Shown here piece after piece: positions 33,177 to 40,791 of a stretch of 40,791 nucleotides of DNA. This stretch comes from Gammaproteobacteria bacterium (lineage in GTDB: Bacteria; Pseudomonadota; Gammaproteobacteria; Steroidobacterales; Steroidobacteraceae), in contig VEPJ01000147.1 in assembly GCA_012026925.1 (NCBI GenBank), forward strand, positions 12,787-53,577. The letters are read 5' to 3'. Each line of letters begins with the position of its first letter. The stretch's first letter is position 1. The position numbers and the translations under genes were made by a program. Below the pieces are notes generated by a model. The model was not told where the DNA came from, ran no database searches, and worked only from the letters and a program-made list of their open reading frames with translations.

Positions 33177-35539
33177 ACCGGCCGCTGTACATGAAGCTGG
33201 TCCGGGACCTGTGGCGCCTGCGGGGACAGGTGCTCGCCATCGCGCTCGTAATGGCTTCCGGCATCGCGGTACTGGTGATGTCGCTCACGACGGTCGAGTC
33301 GCTGGAGGAGACGGCGATCGCGTACTACGAGCGCTATGGGTTCGCGCAGGTCTTCGCCCAGGTGGAGCGCGCGCCCGAGCACCTGCGCGATCGCATGCGC
33401 GAGATCCCGGGCGTGCGTGCGGTCGAGACCCGGGTCGTGCACACCGCCGTGCTCGACATCGACGGATTCGACGAACCCGTGATCGGCAAGCTGGTGTCGG
33501 TGCCGGAGCGCACCGAGGCACGGCTCAACCGACTCGCGCTGCGCCAGGGACGAATGCCGCGCCTCGGCGCGCCCGACGAGGCGGTCCTGAACGAGCCGTT
33601 CGCGCAGTCTCATCACCTGGAAGTCGGTGACAAGCTGCGCGCGGTGATCAACGGACGCTGGCGGATACTCACCGTCGTCGGCATCGCGCTCTCTCCGGAA
33701 TACGTCTACGCCATCGGCCCGGGCGCGCTGATGCCCGACGACAAGCGCTTCGGCGTGCTGTGGATGGGCCACGAGGCCCTTCAGGCGGCGTTCGACCTCG
33801 ACGGCGCGTTCAACGACGCGAGCCTGACGTTGCTGCGGGGGACGAACCCGGAAGGCGTGGTCGAGCGTGTCGACAGGCTGCTCGCCGGCTACGGGGGCGT
33901 CGGCGCCTACGCGCAGGCAGACCAGCTGTCGAACTGGTTCCTGATGAGCGAGATCGCGCAGCACCGCAAGCTGTCGACCATCCTGCCGACGATTTTCCTG
34001 GCCGTCGCGGCGTTTCTCCTGCACATGGTCATGGGGCGGCTGATCGCGGTCGAGCGGAGCGAGATCGGCCTCCTCAAGGCCTTCGGCTACCGTAACCGCG
34101 ACATCGCCCTGCACTACACGCGCTTCGTGCTCGGCATCGGCCTCGTCGGCGTCGCGCTCGGGTGGTTCATCGGCTACTGGCTCGGGCTGTACCACACCCG
34201 CCTCTACGCGGAGTTCTATCACTTCCCGTTCCTGAACTTCCGTCCTAGCGCGCAGTCGTTCCTGCTCGCCGCGCTCGTCAGCCTCGGCGCCGCGCTGATC
34301 GGGGCCCTCGGCGCCGTTCGCGAAGCAGCCGCCCTGCCCCCGGCGCAGGCAATGCAACCGCCAGCGCCGCCGATGTTCCGCAAGACGGTGCTTGGCCGGC
34401 TGGGGTTCGTGGAGCGACTCGACCAGCCGACCCGCATCCTGCTGCGCCAGATCGGGCGCTGGCCGGTGCGGTCCTTCTTCACGGCCGCCGGCATCGCGAT
34501 GTCGGTCGCCGTGCTCGTCACCTCCATGCAGTGGCTCGACGCGATCAATCACATGGTCGACGTCTACTTCCTGGACGCGCAGGGACAGGACTTGAGCGTC
34601 AGCTTCGGCCAGGCGCGCTCGAGCGAGGTCGTGCGTGACCTCGCCCGGCTGCCCGGCGTGATGTCGGTGGAGCCGATGCGGTCCGTCGCGGCGAAGGTGC
34701 GCTCCGGCTGGCACGAGGAACGCGAGGCCATCCAGGGACTGCCGGCCAACCAGGCCCTGTACCGCGTGTACGATGCAAAGGGGCGTGCCCTGGCGCTGCC
34801 GCCGGAGGGCGTCGTGATCTCCACGATGCTGGCGAAGATGCTCGGCGTGGACGTGGGGGACCGCATCACGGTGGAGGTGCTCGAGGGCCGCCGGCCGGTC
34901 TTCGAGGTGCCGGTCGTCGAGACGTTCGAGACCTATATCGGATCGCCCGCCTACATGGAGATCGGCGCCCTCGACCGGCTGATGCGTGAGCGACCGAGCG
35001 TCACGGCCGTCCACCTCAGGATCGATTCGCGCTACCGCGATCGACTGTTCCGGGAACTGAAGAATACGCCGAGCATCACGGCGGTCACCGTCAGGGAAGC
35101 CGCGGTGCAGACGTTCCGGGACACGATGGCGCAGACCATAATGATCTTCATCAGCTTCTTCATCGTGTTCGCCTGCACCCTGGCATTCGGCGTGACGTAC
35201 AACGCCGCCCGCATTTCGCTCTCGGAGCGCGGACGGGAACTCGCGACGCTGCGCGTGCTCGGCTTCACGCGGGCGGAGATCTCATACATCCTGCTCGGCG
35301 AAGTGGCGCTGCTCACCTTCGTGGCGCTGCCGCTCGGCTGCCTGATCGGCTACGGCCTCGCCAGCATGCTCGTCCGCGCCTTCGAAACCGAGCTCTACCG
35401 CGTGCCCATGGTCATCCTCGCCACGACCTACGGCTGGGCGATCGCGATCGGCCTGGCCGCGACCGCCGTGTCGGCCCTGCTCGTCCGGCGCCGCGTGGAC
35501 CGGCTCGACCTGATCGCCGTGCTCAAGACCCGGGAGTGA
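33173..35539 (+). CDS. FtsX-type ABC permease with two FtsX units
   Basis: The product is 788 aa, starting at GTG 33173 inside the stop of the ATPase gene. The first half has a TM near 17-38, a periplasmic domain (about 50-260) and three TMs in the first FtsX region (about 265-390, containing [22 protein letters not shown]). The second half repeats this: a TM near 432-452, a periplasmic domain and three TMs (about 650-780, with [23 protein letters not shown]). Both coupling segments that meet the ATPase are therefore present, and one polypeptide may supply both halves of the channel, unlike dimeric MacB. With the ATPase and the downstream adaptor it should form a tripartite exporter for a lipid, peptide or small molecule; the cargo is not visible. 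Confidence 0.9.
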
Positions 35540-35543
35540 AGCG

Positions 35544-36749
35544 ATGACTGCTGCCGCGAAACGCATCCTGTTCTGGGCACCGCTCTCACTCGCGCTGGTC
35601 CTGGCGCTCCTGTGGCTCTTCCGGCCGGCCGCCGTCCCCGTCGACCTCGTGACCATCGGGCGCGGCCCGCTCACCGTGAGCGTCTCGGACGAGGGCGAAA
35701 CGCGCGTGCGCGACATGTACGTCGTGTCCGCGCCGGTGCCCGGGCAGATGCGCCGCATCGAGCTCGAAGCCGGCGACGACGTGGTTGCCGACCGGACCGT
35801 GATCGCGCAGATCGAGCCGAGCGACCCGTCGTTCCTCGACGTGCGCAGCGCCGCCGAGGCCCGCGCAAGCCTGGACGCCGCGGCAGCTGCACGGACGCAC
35901 GCCGAGGCCCAGGTGCGGCGCGCGCAGGCCGAGCTCGATTTCGCCCAGTCCGAGCTCGCAAGGATCCGCGTCCTCGCGAAGAGCCACACCGTGTCCGCCA
36001 ACGACCTCGACGCCTCGGAGAGCCGGGCCAAGGCTGCGGACGCAGCGCTGGCGGAAGCCCGTGCCGAACTCAAGGTACGGCAGTCCGAGTACGAGGTCGC
36101 ACGGGCCCGCCTCATGACACCCGCGTCACGCAAGCGCGCCGCGGAATGCGACTGCGTGTCCGTGTATTCCCCCGTCAGCGGGGAGGTGCTGCGAGTCGTC
36201 AAGGAAAGCGAGGGCGTGGTGCAATCGGGCACGCCGCTCGTCGAAATCGGCGACCCCGACCAGCTGGAGGTCGTCGTGGATCTCCTGTCGGCGGATGCCG
36301 TGCGCGTGCAACCGGGCCAACGCGCCATCATCGAGGCCTGGGGCGGCCCGAGACCGCTCGAAGGCGTGGTGCGTCGCGTGGAGCCCTTCGGTTTCACCAA
36401 GGTTTCGGCCCTCGGCATCGAGGAGCAACGCGTCAACGTCGTCATCGACATCAAGGAGCCACGCCAGCAATGGGCGCGACTCGGTCACGGCTATCGCGTC
36501 GAGCCGCGCATCGTGCTTTGGGAGGCGCGCGACGTGATGAAGGTGCCGCTGTCGGCATTGTTCAGGCAGGGCCAGCAGTGGGCCGTGTTCGTCGACGACG
36601 GCGGGCGTGCCGGGCTGCGCACGGTCGAGATCGGCCACGAGAATGGCCTCGAGGCCGAGGTCCTTGCGGGCCTCAATGAAGGCGAGCGCGTCGTGCTGCA
36701 CCCCGCGGACCGGGTGTCGCCAGGGACGCGGCTGGAACCGCGTGGCTGA
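35544..36749 (+). CDS. HlyD/MacA-type periplasmic adaptor of the ABC exporter
   Basis: The product is 401 aa, with ATG at 35544 four bases after the permease stop. There is one N-terminal membrane anchor (about 8-27) with no lipobox. A lipoyl half (VVSAPVPGQMRRIELEAGDDV) precedes a long alpha-helical hairpin (about 105-190, Ala/Glu/Arg-rich), then the second lipoyl half (SVYSPVSGEVLRVVKESEGVV), a beta-barrel and a membrane-proximal domain. Helices of this size contact a TolC-like channel in related systems. A Cys pair in AECDCVS just before the second lipoyl half is unusual and could form a disulfide. The gene converges with the amidase across an 18-bp gap that contains a short AGGCG/CGCCT hairpin. 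Confidence 0.88.
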   Translation: MTAAAKRILFWAPLSLALVLALLWLFRPAAVPVDLVTIGRGPLTVSVSDEGETRVRDMYVVSAPVPGQMRRIELEAGDDVVADRTVIAQIEPSDPSFLDVRSAAEARASLDAAAAARTHAEAQVRRAQAELDFAQSELARIRVLAKSHTVSANDLDASESRAKAADAALAEARAELKVRQSEYEVARARLMTPASRKRAAECDCVSVYSPVSGEVLRVVKESEGVVQSGTPLVEIGDPDQLEVVVDLLSADAVRVQPGQRAIIEAWGGPRPLEGVVRRVEPFGFTKVSALGIEEQRVNVVIDIKEPRQQWARLGHGYRVEPRIVLWEARDVMKVPLSALFRQGQQWAVFVDDGGRAGLRTVEIGHENGLEAEVLAGLNEGERVVLHPADRVSPGTRLEPRG

Positions 36750-36767
36750 TAAGGCGCGGCCGCCTGG

Positions 36768-38222
36768 TCAGTCGAAGCCTGGCGGCGGGACGAAGCCGCC
36801 TGTCTCCCGCTCCACGAGTTGCGCGAACTCGAGCGTCGTCCTGTCCTCGAGGTAGGCGCCCATGACCTGCAGCCCGATGGGCGCGCCGGACGCCGACCGT
36901 CGGCCCGTCGGGAACACCGTTGCAGGCAGGCCCGGAAGCGAGGCCAGCGCAGGGATCGCGCTCAACCTGTAATACGGGTGGCGCGCTCCGTCGATGAGCA
37001 GCGTGCGGTCGTAGAAGAACGAGTCGTCGTGCGGAAATGCGTTGACGCTGCAGACGGGTGACAGCAGCACGTCGATGTCGCGGAATACGACCTCCCACTT
37101 CGCCTTGCAGCGCTCGCTGGCTTCCAGCATTTCGAGCATCAGCGCCGCACTGCCTTCGAGGCCATCCGCGACCGCAGCGAGGAACGGATCATCGTAGGTG
37201 CGCATCTTGGCGGCCGCTTTCGCGCGCGCATGCGGCGGCGTGGCGCCACCGAGGACGCACTGCAGTTGCATCAGGAAGTGCTTGTAGTATGTCGTGAGAT
37301 CGCCAAACGCTTCGGTCAGGTCGACCTCGCGAACCTGCGCGCCGAGCGACGCGAGCGTGTCGACGAGCGACTGCTGCGCGTCGAGGATGGCCTGCTCGAC
37401 CGGGATCCACGCCGGCAGTTTGAGAATGCCGACGCGACACGTGGCGAGTGATTCGAATCGTGGCCCCGGCAGTTCGAGCCGCCAGCCCTTGCCTTCCAGG
37501 CCATCGGGTCCGGCCATCACCCCGAACAGCAACTCGAGGTCAGCCGCACTGCGGGTCAAGGGGCCCTGAACTGCCGGCCGGACGGCCGGGTTCGGGAAAT
37601 TTCCCCTCCACGGAAAATGGCCGCTGTTCGGAAGCACGGTCGCGCTGGGCTTGTGGCCGAAGACCCCGCAGAACGCAGCCGGGATGCGGATCGAGCCGCC
37701 GATGTCGCTGCCGAGTTCGGCACCGGTGAGCCCCGTCGCCACGGCGGCCGCCCCTCCGCCGGTGCTGCCGCCGGCCGTGAGCTGCGGATTCCACGGGTTC
37801 GTCGTGCGACCAAAGAGCTTGTTGACGGCCTGCCAGTCGGCGTTCGCGATCGGTGTATTGGTCTTGCCGAGGATCACCGCGCCAGACGTCTTGAGGCGCG
37901 ATACGTTCGGTGCGTCCTCGTCGGCGATCGCAAGATCCGGCTCGATCATTCCGCCGGAGGCTGGCCGGCCAGCGACGTGTATGCCGTCCATGACCGTGGT
38001 CGGCAGGCCGGCGAGCGTGCTCGCGGGCGTGCCGCGCGCCGCGTCAATCCCGCGCGCCCGGTCCAGTGCGGAGTCGTAGTTCGGCGTGACGATCGCATTG
38101 ACGCGTTGCTCGAGACGTTCGCGCCGCTCCCGGTACAACGCCACCACTTCGGCAGCCGTTGTTTCGCGCGCGCGGAGGTCCGCGAGAATCTGTTTGGCAG
38201 GGGAGAAAGGGGTAATGGACAT
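36768..38222 (-). CDS. Amidase-signature protein lacking the catalytic lysine
   Basis: The product is 484 aa, full length for the family, with ATG at 38222 ten bases after the BON gene stop. The amidase-signature core is present: Ser153 in AGGSTGGGAAAVA (cis-serine) and Ser177 in GSDIGGSIRIPAAFCGVFGHKPS (nucleophile). The catalytic lysine normally found in GxPxxVKD is Met78 here (GLPTTVMDG), an AAG-to-ATG type change. In FAAH and related enzymes this lysine is needed for activity, so the protein may be inactive or may work by another route. The frame is otherwise intact, with no signal peptide. An ordinary amide hydrolase remains possible if the base is a sequencing error. It probably shares an operon with the BON gene. 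Confidence 0.85.
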   Translation of the reverse strand: MSITPFSPAKQILADLRARETTAAEVVALYRERRERLEQRVNAIVTPNYDSALDRARGIDAARGTPASTLAGLPTTVMDGIHVAGRPASGGMIEPDLAIADEDAPNVSRLKTSGAVILGKTNTPIANADWQAVNKLFGRTTNPWNPQLTAGGSTGGGAAAVATGLTGAELGSDIGGSIRIPAAFCGVFGHKPSATVLPNSGHFPWRGNFPNPAVRPAVQGPLTRSAADLELLFGVMAGPDGLEGKGWRLELPGPRFESLATCRVGILKLPAWIPVEQAILDAQQSLVDTLASLGAQVREVDLTEAFGDLTTYYKHFLMQLQCVLGGATPPHARAKAAAKMRTYDDPFLAAVADGLEGSAALMLEMLEASERCKAKWEVVFRDIDVLLSPVCSVNAFPHDDSFFYDRTLLIDGARHPYYRLSAIPALASLPGLPATVFPTGRRSASGAPIGLQVMGAYLEDRTTLEFAQLVERETGGFVPPPGFD

Positions 38223-38232
38223 GTGGCTGCCG

Positions 38233-38769
38233 TCAGTGCGTGACCTCGATATTGTTGTAGACCTTCTTCACGCCCTTGAGTCCGAGGGCGATGTCGCCGG
38301 CCTTGACCCGGGCCTTCTCGCCTTGGATGAAGCCGCTCAGCAGGACCTCGCCGGCGTACACGTCGGTGTTGATGTCCCAGGCCTTGCTGGCGCCAGTCTC
38401 ACTCGCGAGGGCCGACTTGAGCTTCGACTGGATGGTCGTGTCGTCGATGGCCTGGCCCATCGTGCGATCCTTGGTGATGATCACGAGTGCGTCGTGCACG
38501 TCCTTCACACCGTCGACCCGCCTGGCCGCAGCGATCGCCGCCGACTTCTGCTCCTCCGACTCGAGGAAACCGCCGAGCTGCACGATGCCCTCGTAGACCT
38601 CCACGTTGATGGCCGTGGACGGGACACCCTTGGTGTCGATCAGCAAGGCCTTGACCTGGCCCGAGAGCGCCGTGTCGTCGACCGACTCGCCCGTCGTCTT
38701 CGCGTATGCGGGGGTGCCGAGGGCCAGGCAAGAGGCGACGACGAGCAGCCACAGGCGGGTCTTGATCAT
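38233..38769 (-). CDS. Periplasmic protein with two BON domains (OsmY-like)
   Basis: The product is 178 aa. The ATG at 38769 follows a strong AAGGAGT site. A Sec signal ends at AYA (about 23). BON domain 1 spans about 32-100 (DDTALSGQVKALL, then a strand and a glycine in GIVQLGGFLES) and BON domain 2 spans about 108-176 (IDDTTIQSKLKSAL, VLLSGFIQG, GVKKVYNNIEV). OsmY-type proteins with this layout act in the periplasm at the membrane surface under osmotic or stationary-phase stress and can bind phospholipid or assist protein folding. The amidase gene follows 10 bp downstream. The 229-bp gap upstream, shared with fadD copy 2, contains two palindromes. Confidence 0.9.
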   Translation of the reverse strand: MIKTRLWLLVVASCLALGTPAYAKTTGESVDDTALSGQVKALLIDTKGVPSTAINVEVYEGIVQLGGFLESEEQKSAAIAAARRVDGVKDVHDALVIITKDRTMGQAIDDTTIQSKLKSALASETGASKAWDINTDVYAGEVLLSGFIQGEKARVKAGDIALGLKGVKKVYNNIEVTH

Positions 38770-38839
38770 GCGGAACTCCTTCCTTTTCGCGGGGCAAGCA
38801 CGTGGGCGGACACTCGGGACCGACATGTTAGCCGATCGA

Positions 38840-38869
38840 TGCATATGCACAGAACAACCGCAATTGCGG
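38840..38869. promoter_or_regulatory. Two palindromes between the divergent BON and fadD genes
   Basis: TGCATATGCA (38840-38849) and CCGCAATTGCGG (38858-38869) are perfect palindromes with centres 19 bp apart, in an AT-richer part of the gap. They lie about 70-100 bases upstream of the BON start and 130-160 upstream of fadD. They are suited to binding dimeric regulators. No known operator consensus is recognised and no regulator gene is adjacent. Confidence 0.3.
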
Positions 38870-38897
38870 CGGACGAGAGGCGCTAGCGCACGGCGAA

Positions 38898-38926
38898 TTG
38901 AAGCGCCCAGCCGACGGTTCGATGAT
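38898..38926 (+). promoter_or_regulatory. Possible promoter for fadD copy 2
   Basis: TTGAAG (38898-38903) and GATGAT (38921-38926) are separated by 17 bases, each matching four of six consensus positions. A leader of about 65 bases would follow before the ATG at 38999. Confidence 0.35.
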
Positions 38927-38998
38927 TTCACCATGAGGCGACCACGCGCCATGCCGCTGGTTGCCAACGGATCAAGGGATCGGGACGGAGGGGGACAC

Positions 38999-40705
38999 AT
39001 GGACAGGTTCTGGCTGAAGCACTACCCCGCCGGCGTGCCGGCCGACGTCGACGTGACGCGGTACCGGTCCCTGCCGGAAATCATGGACGAGTCCTTCCGC
39101 AAGTTCGCGGCGCGTGACGCGTTCGTCTCGATGGACCATGCGCTCACGTACGCGGACGTGGATCGACTGTCCGCAGCGTTCGGCGCGTGGCTGCAGGCAC
39201 AGGGTCTGCAGCGCGGCGCACGCGTCGCGATCATGCTGCCGAACACGCTGCAGTACCCGGTGGCGCTTGCCGGAGCCCTGCGAGCGGGCTACGTCGTCGT
39301 CAACGTCAACCCGCTCTACACGCCTCGCGAACTCGAGCATCAACTCAAGGACTCGGGCGCCGAAGCGATCGTCATCCTCGAGAACTTCGCCGTCACGCTG
39401 CAGCAGGTCATTGCGCGCACGGCAGTCAGGCACGTCATCGTCACCTCGATGGGCGACCTGCTCGGGTTCCCGAAGGGTGCGGTGGTCAACTTCGCAGTGC
39501 GGCGCATCAAGCACATGGTCCCGGCGTTTTCGCTGCCCGGGCACCAGCGCCTCACTGAAGTGCTCGATGCAGGCCTGCACATGCCGCTGCACACGGTGAG
39601 CACCGGCCCGGACGACATTGCCTTCCTGCAGTACACGGGCGGCACGACAGGGGTCGCGAAGGGAGCCGTGCTCCTGCATCGCAACCTGATCGCGAATCTC
39701 CTGCAGTGCGAGGCTTGGCTCGGACCCGCGCTCCTCGATGCGAGCCGCGGGCCACTTCCGGAGCAGTTCGTCTACATCTGTGCCCTGCCGCTCTACCACG
39801 CATTTGCGCTCGTCGCGAACTGCCTGTTTGGCATGCGGGTGGGCGCGGTCAACATCCTGATCGCGAATCCGCGCGACATCCACCAGACGGTGAAGGACGT
39901 CCGCAGGCACGCGTTCCACGTCCTGCCGGCGGTGAACACGCTGCTGAACGCGCTCGCCGAGAACAGCGAGTTCCAGAAGCTCGACTTCTCGAACCTGCGC
40001 ATCACGATCGGCGCCGGCATGGCCGTGCAGAAGGCTGTCGCCGAGAAATGGTTCGCGCTGACGGGCTGTCCGGTCATCGAGGGCTATGGACTCACCGAGA
40101 CGTCGCCAGCCGCGGTCGTGAACCCGATCGTCGCGACCGGGTGGAACGGCACCATCGGCCTGCCGATCCCGGGCACCGAGATCGCCATTCTCGACGACGC
40201 CGGACAACCCGTACCGCTCGGGCACCCCGGCGAAATCGCGATCCGCGGGCCGCAGGTAATGGCGGGCTACTGGCAGCGACCGGACGAGACGGCGAAGGTC
40301 ATGACGCCCGACGGATTCTTCAAGTCGGGCGACATCGGCGTCATGGACGAGCGCGGCTACACGACGATCGTGGACCGCAAGAAGGACATGATCATCGTCT
40401 CCGGCTTCAACGTGTACCCGAACGAGATCGAGGGCGTCGTCACCATGCACCCGGGCGTGCTCGAATGCGCAGCGGTGGGCATTCCGGACGAGAAGTCGGG
40501 CGAGGCCGTGAAGCTGTTCGTCGTGCGCAAGGACCCGTCGCTGACCGAGGCGCAGCTCGCGGAGTACTGCGCGCAGCAGCTCACCGGCTACAAGAAGCCG
40601 CGCTACATCGAGTTCCGCGACGACCTGCCGAAGACGAATGTCGGGAAGATCCTGCGCCGCGCGCTCAGGGATCCCGCGTCCGTGGAGGTGGCGAAGAGCG
40701 CCTGA
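38999..40705 (+). CDS. fadD: Long-chain acyl-CoA ligase (FadD-like), copy 2
   Basis: The product is 568 aa. The ATG at 38999 (MDRFWLKHYPAG) follows GGAGGGGG; upstream in-frame starts run through the promoter region and are rejected. The motifs are those of copy 1: YTGGTTGVAKGA P-loop, GYGLTETSP, GEIAIRGPQVMAGYW, SGDIGVMDERGY, DRKKDMIIVSGFNVYPNE and catalytic Lys550 in PKTNVGK, the same residue number as in copy 1. The two proteins align without large gaps and share long identical blocks such as NVNPLYTPRELEHQLKDSGA, so they are paralogs. The divergent central loop (about 225-245) and the C-terminal ten-residue tail are the main differences. This copy has the standard KGA after the P-loop. It stands alone in its own transcription unit. 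Confidence 0.92.
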   Translation: MDRFWLKHYPAGVPADVDVTRYRSLPEIMDESFRKFAARDAFVSMDHALTYADVDRLSAAFGAWLQAQGLQRGARVAIMLPNTLQYPVALAGALRAGYVVVNVNPLYTPRELEHQLKDSGAEAIVILENFAVTLQQVIARTAVRHVIVTSMGDLLGFPKGAVVNFAVRRIKHMVPAFSLPGHQRLTEVLDAGLHMPLHTVSTGPDDIAFLQYTGGTTGVAKGAVLLHRNLIANLLQCEAWLGPALLDASRGPLPEQFVYICALPLYHAFALVANCLFGMRVGAVNILIANPRDIHQTVKDVRRHAFHVLPAVNTLLNALAENSEFQKLDFSNLRITIGAGMAVQKAVAEKWFALTGCPVIEGYGLTETSPAAVVNPIVATGWNGTIGLPIPGTEIAILDDAGQPVPLGHPGEIAIRGPQVMAGYWQRPDETAKVMTPDGFFKSGDIGVMDERGYTTIVDRKKDMIIVSGFNVYPNEIEGVVTMHPGVLECAAVGIPDEKSGEAVKLFVVRKDPSLTEAQLAEYCAQQLTGYKKPRYIEFRDDLPKTNVGKILRRALRDPASVEVAKSA

Positions 40706-40720
40706 GCGTCGAACAGACCA

Positions 40721-40791
40721 TCAGTACGGGTGCGCGAGGCTGTAGGCGGCAGCAGCGACAGCGATGGCCACCATCAAGGCGATGCCGACGA
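40721..40791 (-). CDS. C-terminal end of a small single-TM protein (truncated by window edge)
   Basis: On the minus strand a frame runs in from the right edge and stops at TGA 40721-40723. The 23 visible residues are a hydrophobic helix, VGIALMVAIAVAAAAYS, followed by a short LAHPY tail. It resembles the helix-plus-tail layout of the 40-residue protein at 22733-22855. The start, ribosome site and full length are outside the window, so this could also be the end of a larger membrane protein. Confidence 0.4.
   Translation of the reverse strand, partial: VGIALMVAIAVAAAAYSLAHPY

Overview
The window reads as a compact, GC-rich (about two thirds G+C by eye) proteobacterial chromosome segment, most probably a free-living gammaproteobacterium. 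The supporting families are a CrbS/CrbR-type two-component pair, a DcaP-like porin, a PlpD-like patatin autotransporter, FadD-type acyl-CoA ligases, a WS/DGAT wax ester synthase tail and AcrAB/MexAB-type RND efflux. I see no rRNA, tRNA, CRISPR array, insertion sequence or prophage gene, and no gene-free stretch longer than about 230 bp. The genus cannot be named from this sequence alone.

Layout, left to right. 1-1154: the tail of a wax ester synthase/DGAT, translationally coupled to an alpha/beta hydrolase, then a rho-independent terminator. 1204-5501: two consecutive genes for paralogous nine-heme c-type cytochromes, one a lipoprotein on a Gly/Ser tether and one secreted with two Ig-like domains; this is the most unusual locus. 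5546-9003 (minus): a FUSC-like membrane protein and a patatin/POTRA/beta-barrel protein. 9128-12147: PPK2-type polyphosphate kinase, an RNA uracil-5-methyltransferase and a PLP-dependent threonine/serine dehydratase. 12148-15362: an unrecognised six-TM protein coupled to a FadD, and a divergent DUF1295 membrane protein. 15511-21224: CrbS-like symporter-kinase, convergent CrbR-like regulator and a divergent DcaP-like porin. 21243-24238: NTF2-like lipoprotein, MDR oxidoreductase, a 40-residue membrane protein whose ribosome binding site lies in a hairpin, and a TPR-aspartyl hydroxylase. 24354-28688: RND adaptor and pump. 28685-32414: a PatZ-like acetyltransferase/acyl-CoA synthetase divergent from an HDAC-family deacetylase. 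32463-36749: ABC ATPase, FtsX-type permease and HlyD-type adaptor. 36768-38769 (minus): BON-domain protein and an amidase lacking its catalytic lysine. 38999-40705: a second FadD, then the tail of another tiny membrane protein at the window edge.

Two functional themes emerge. One is acyl/acetyl-CoA metabolism and its control: two FadD ligases, WS/DGAT, a CrbSR-like pair (a family that controls acetyl-CoA synthetase expression), and a divergent acetyltransferase/deacetylase pair. Both FadD proteins end in the PX4GK motif that Pat-type enzymes recognise. The other is the cell envelope: the cytochromes, porin, patatin barrel, RND pump, ABC exporter and BON protein. Several convergent gene pairs abut or overlap at their 3' ends, leaving no room for conventional terminators.
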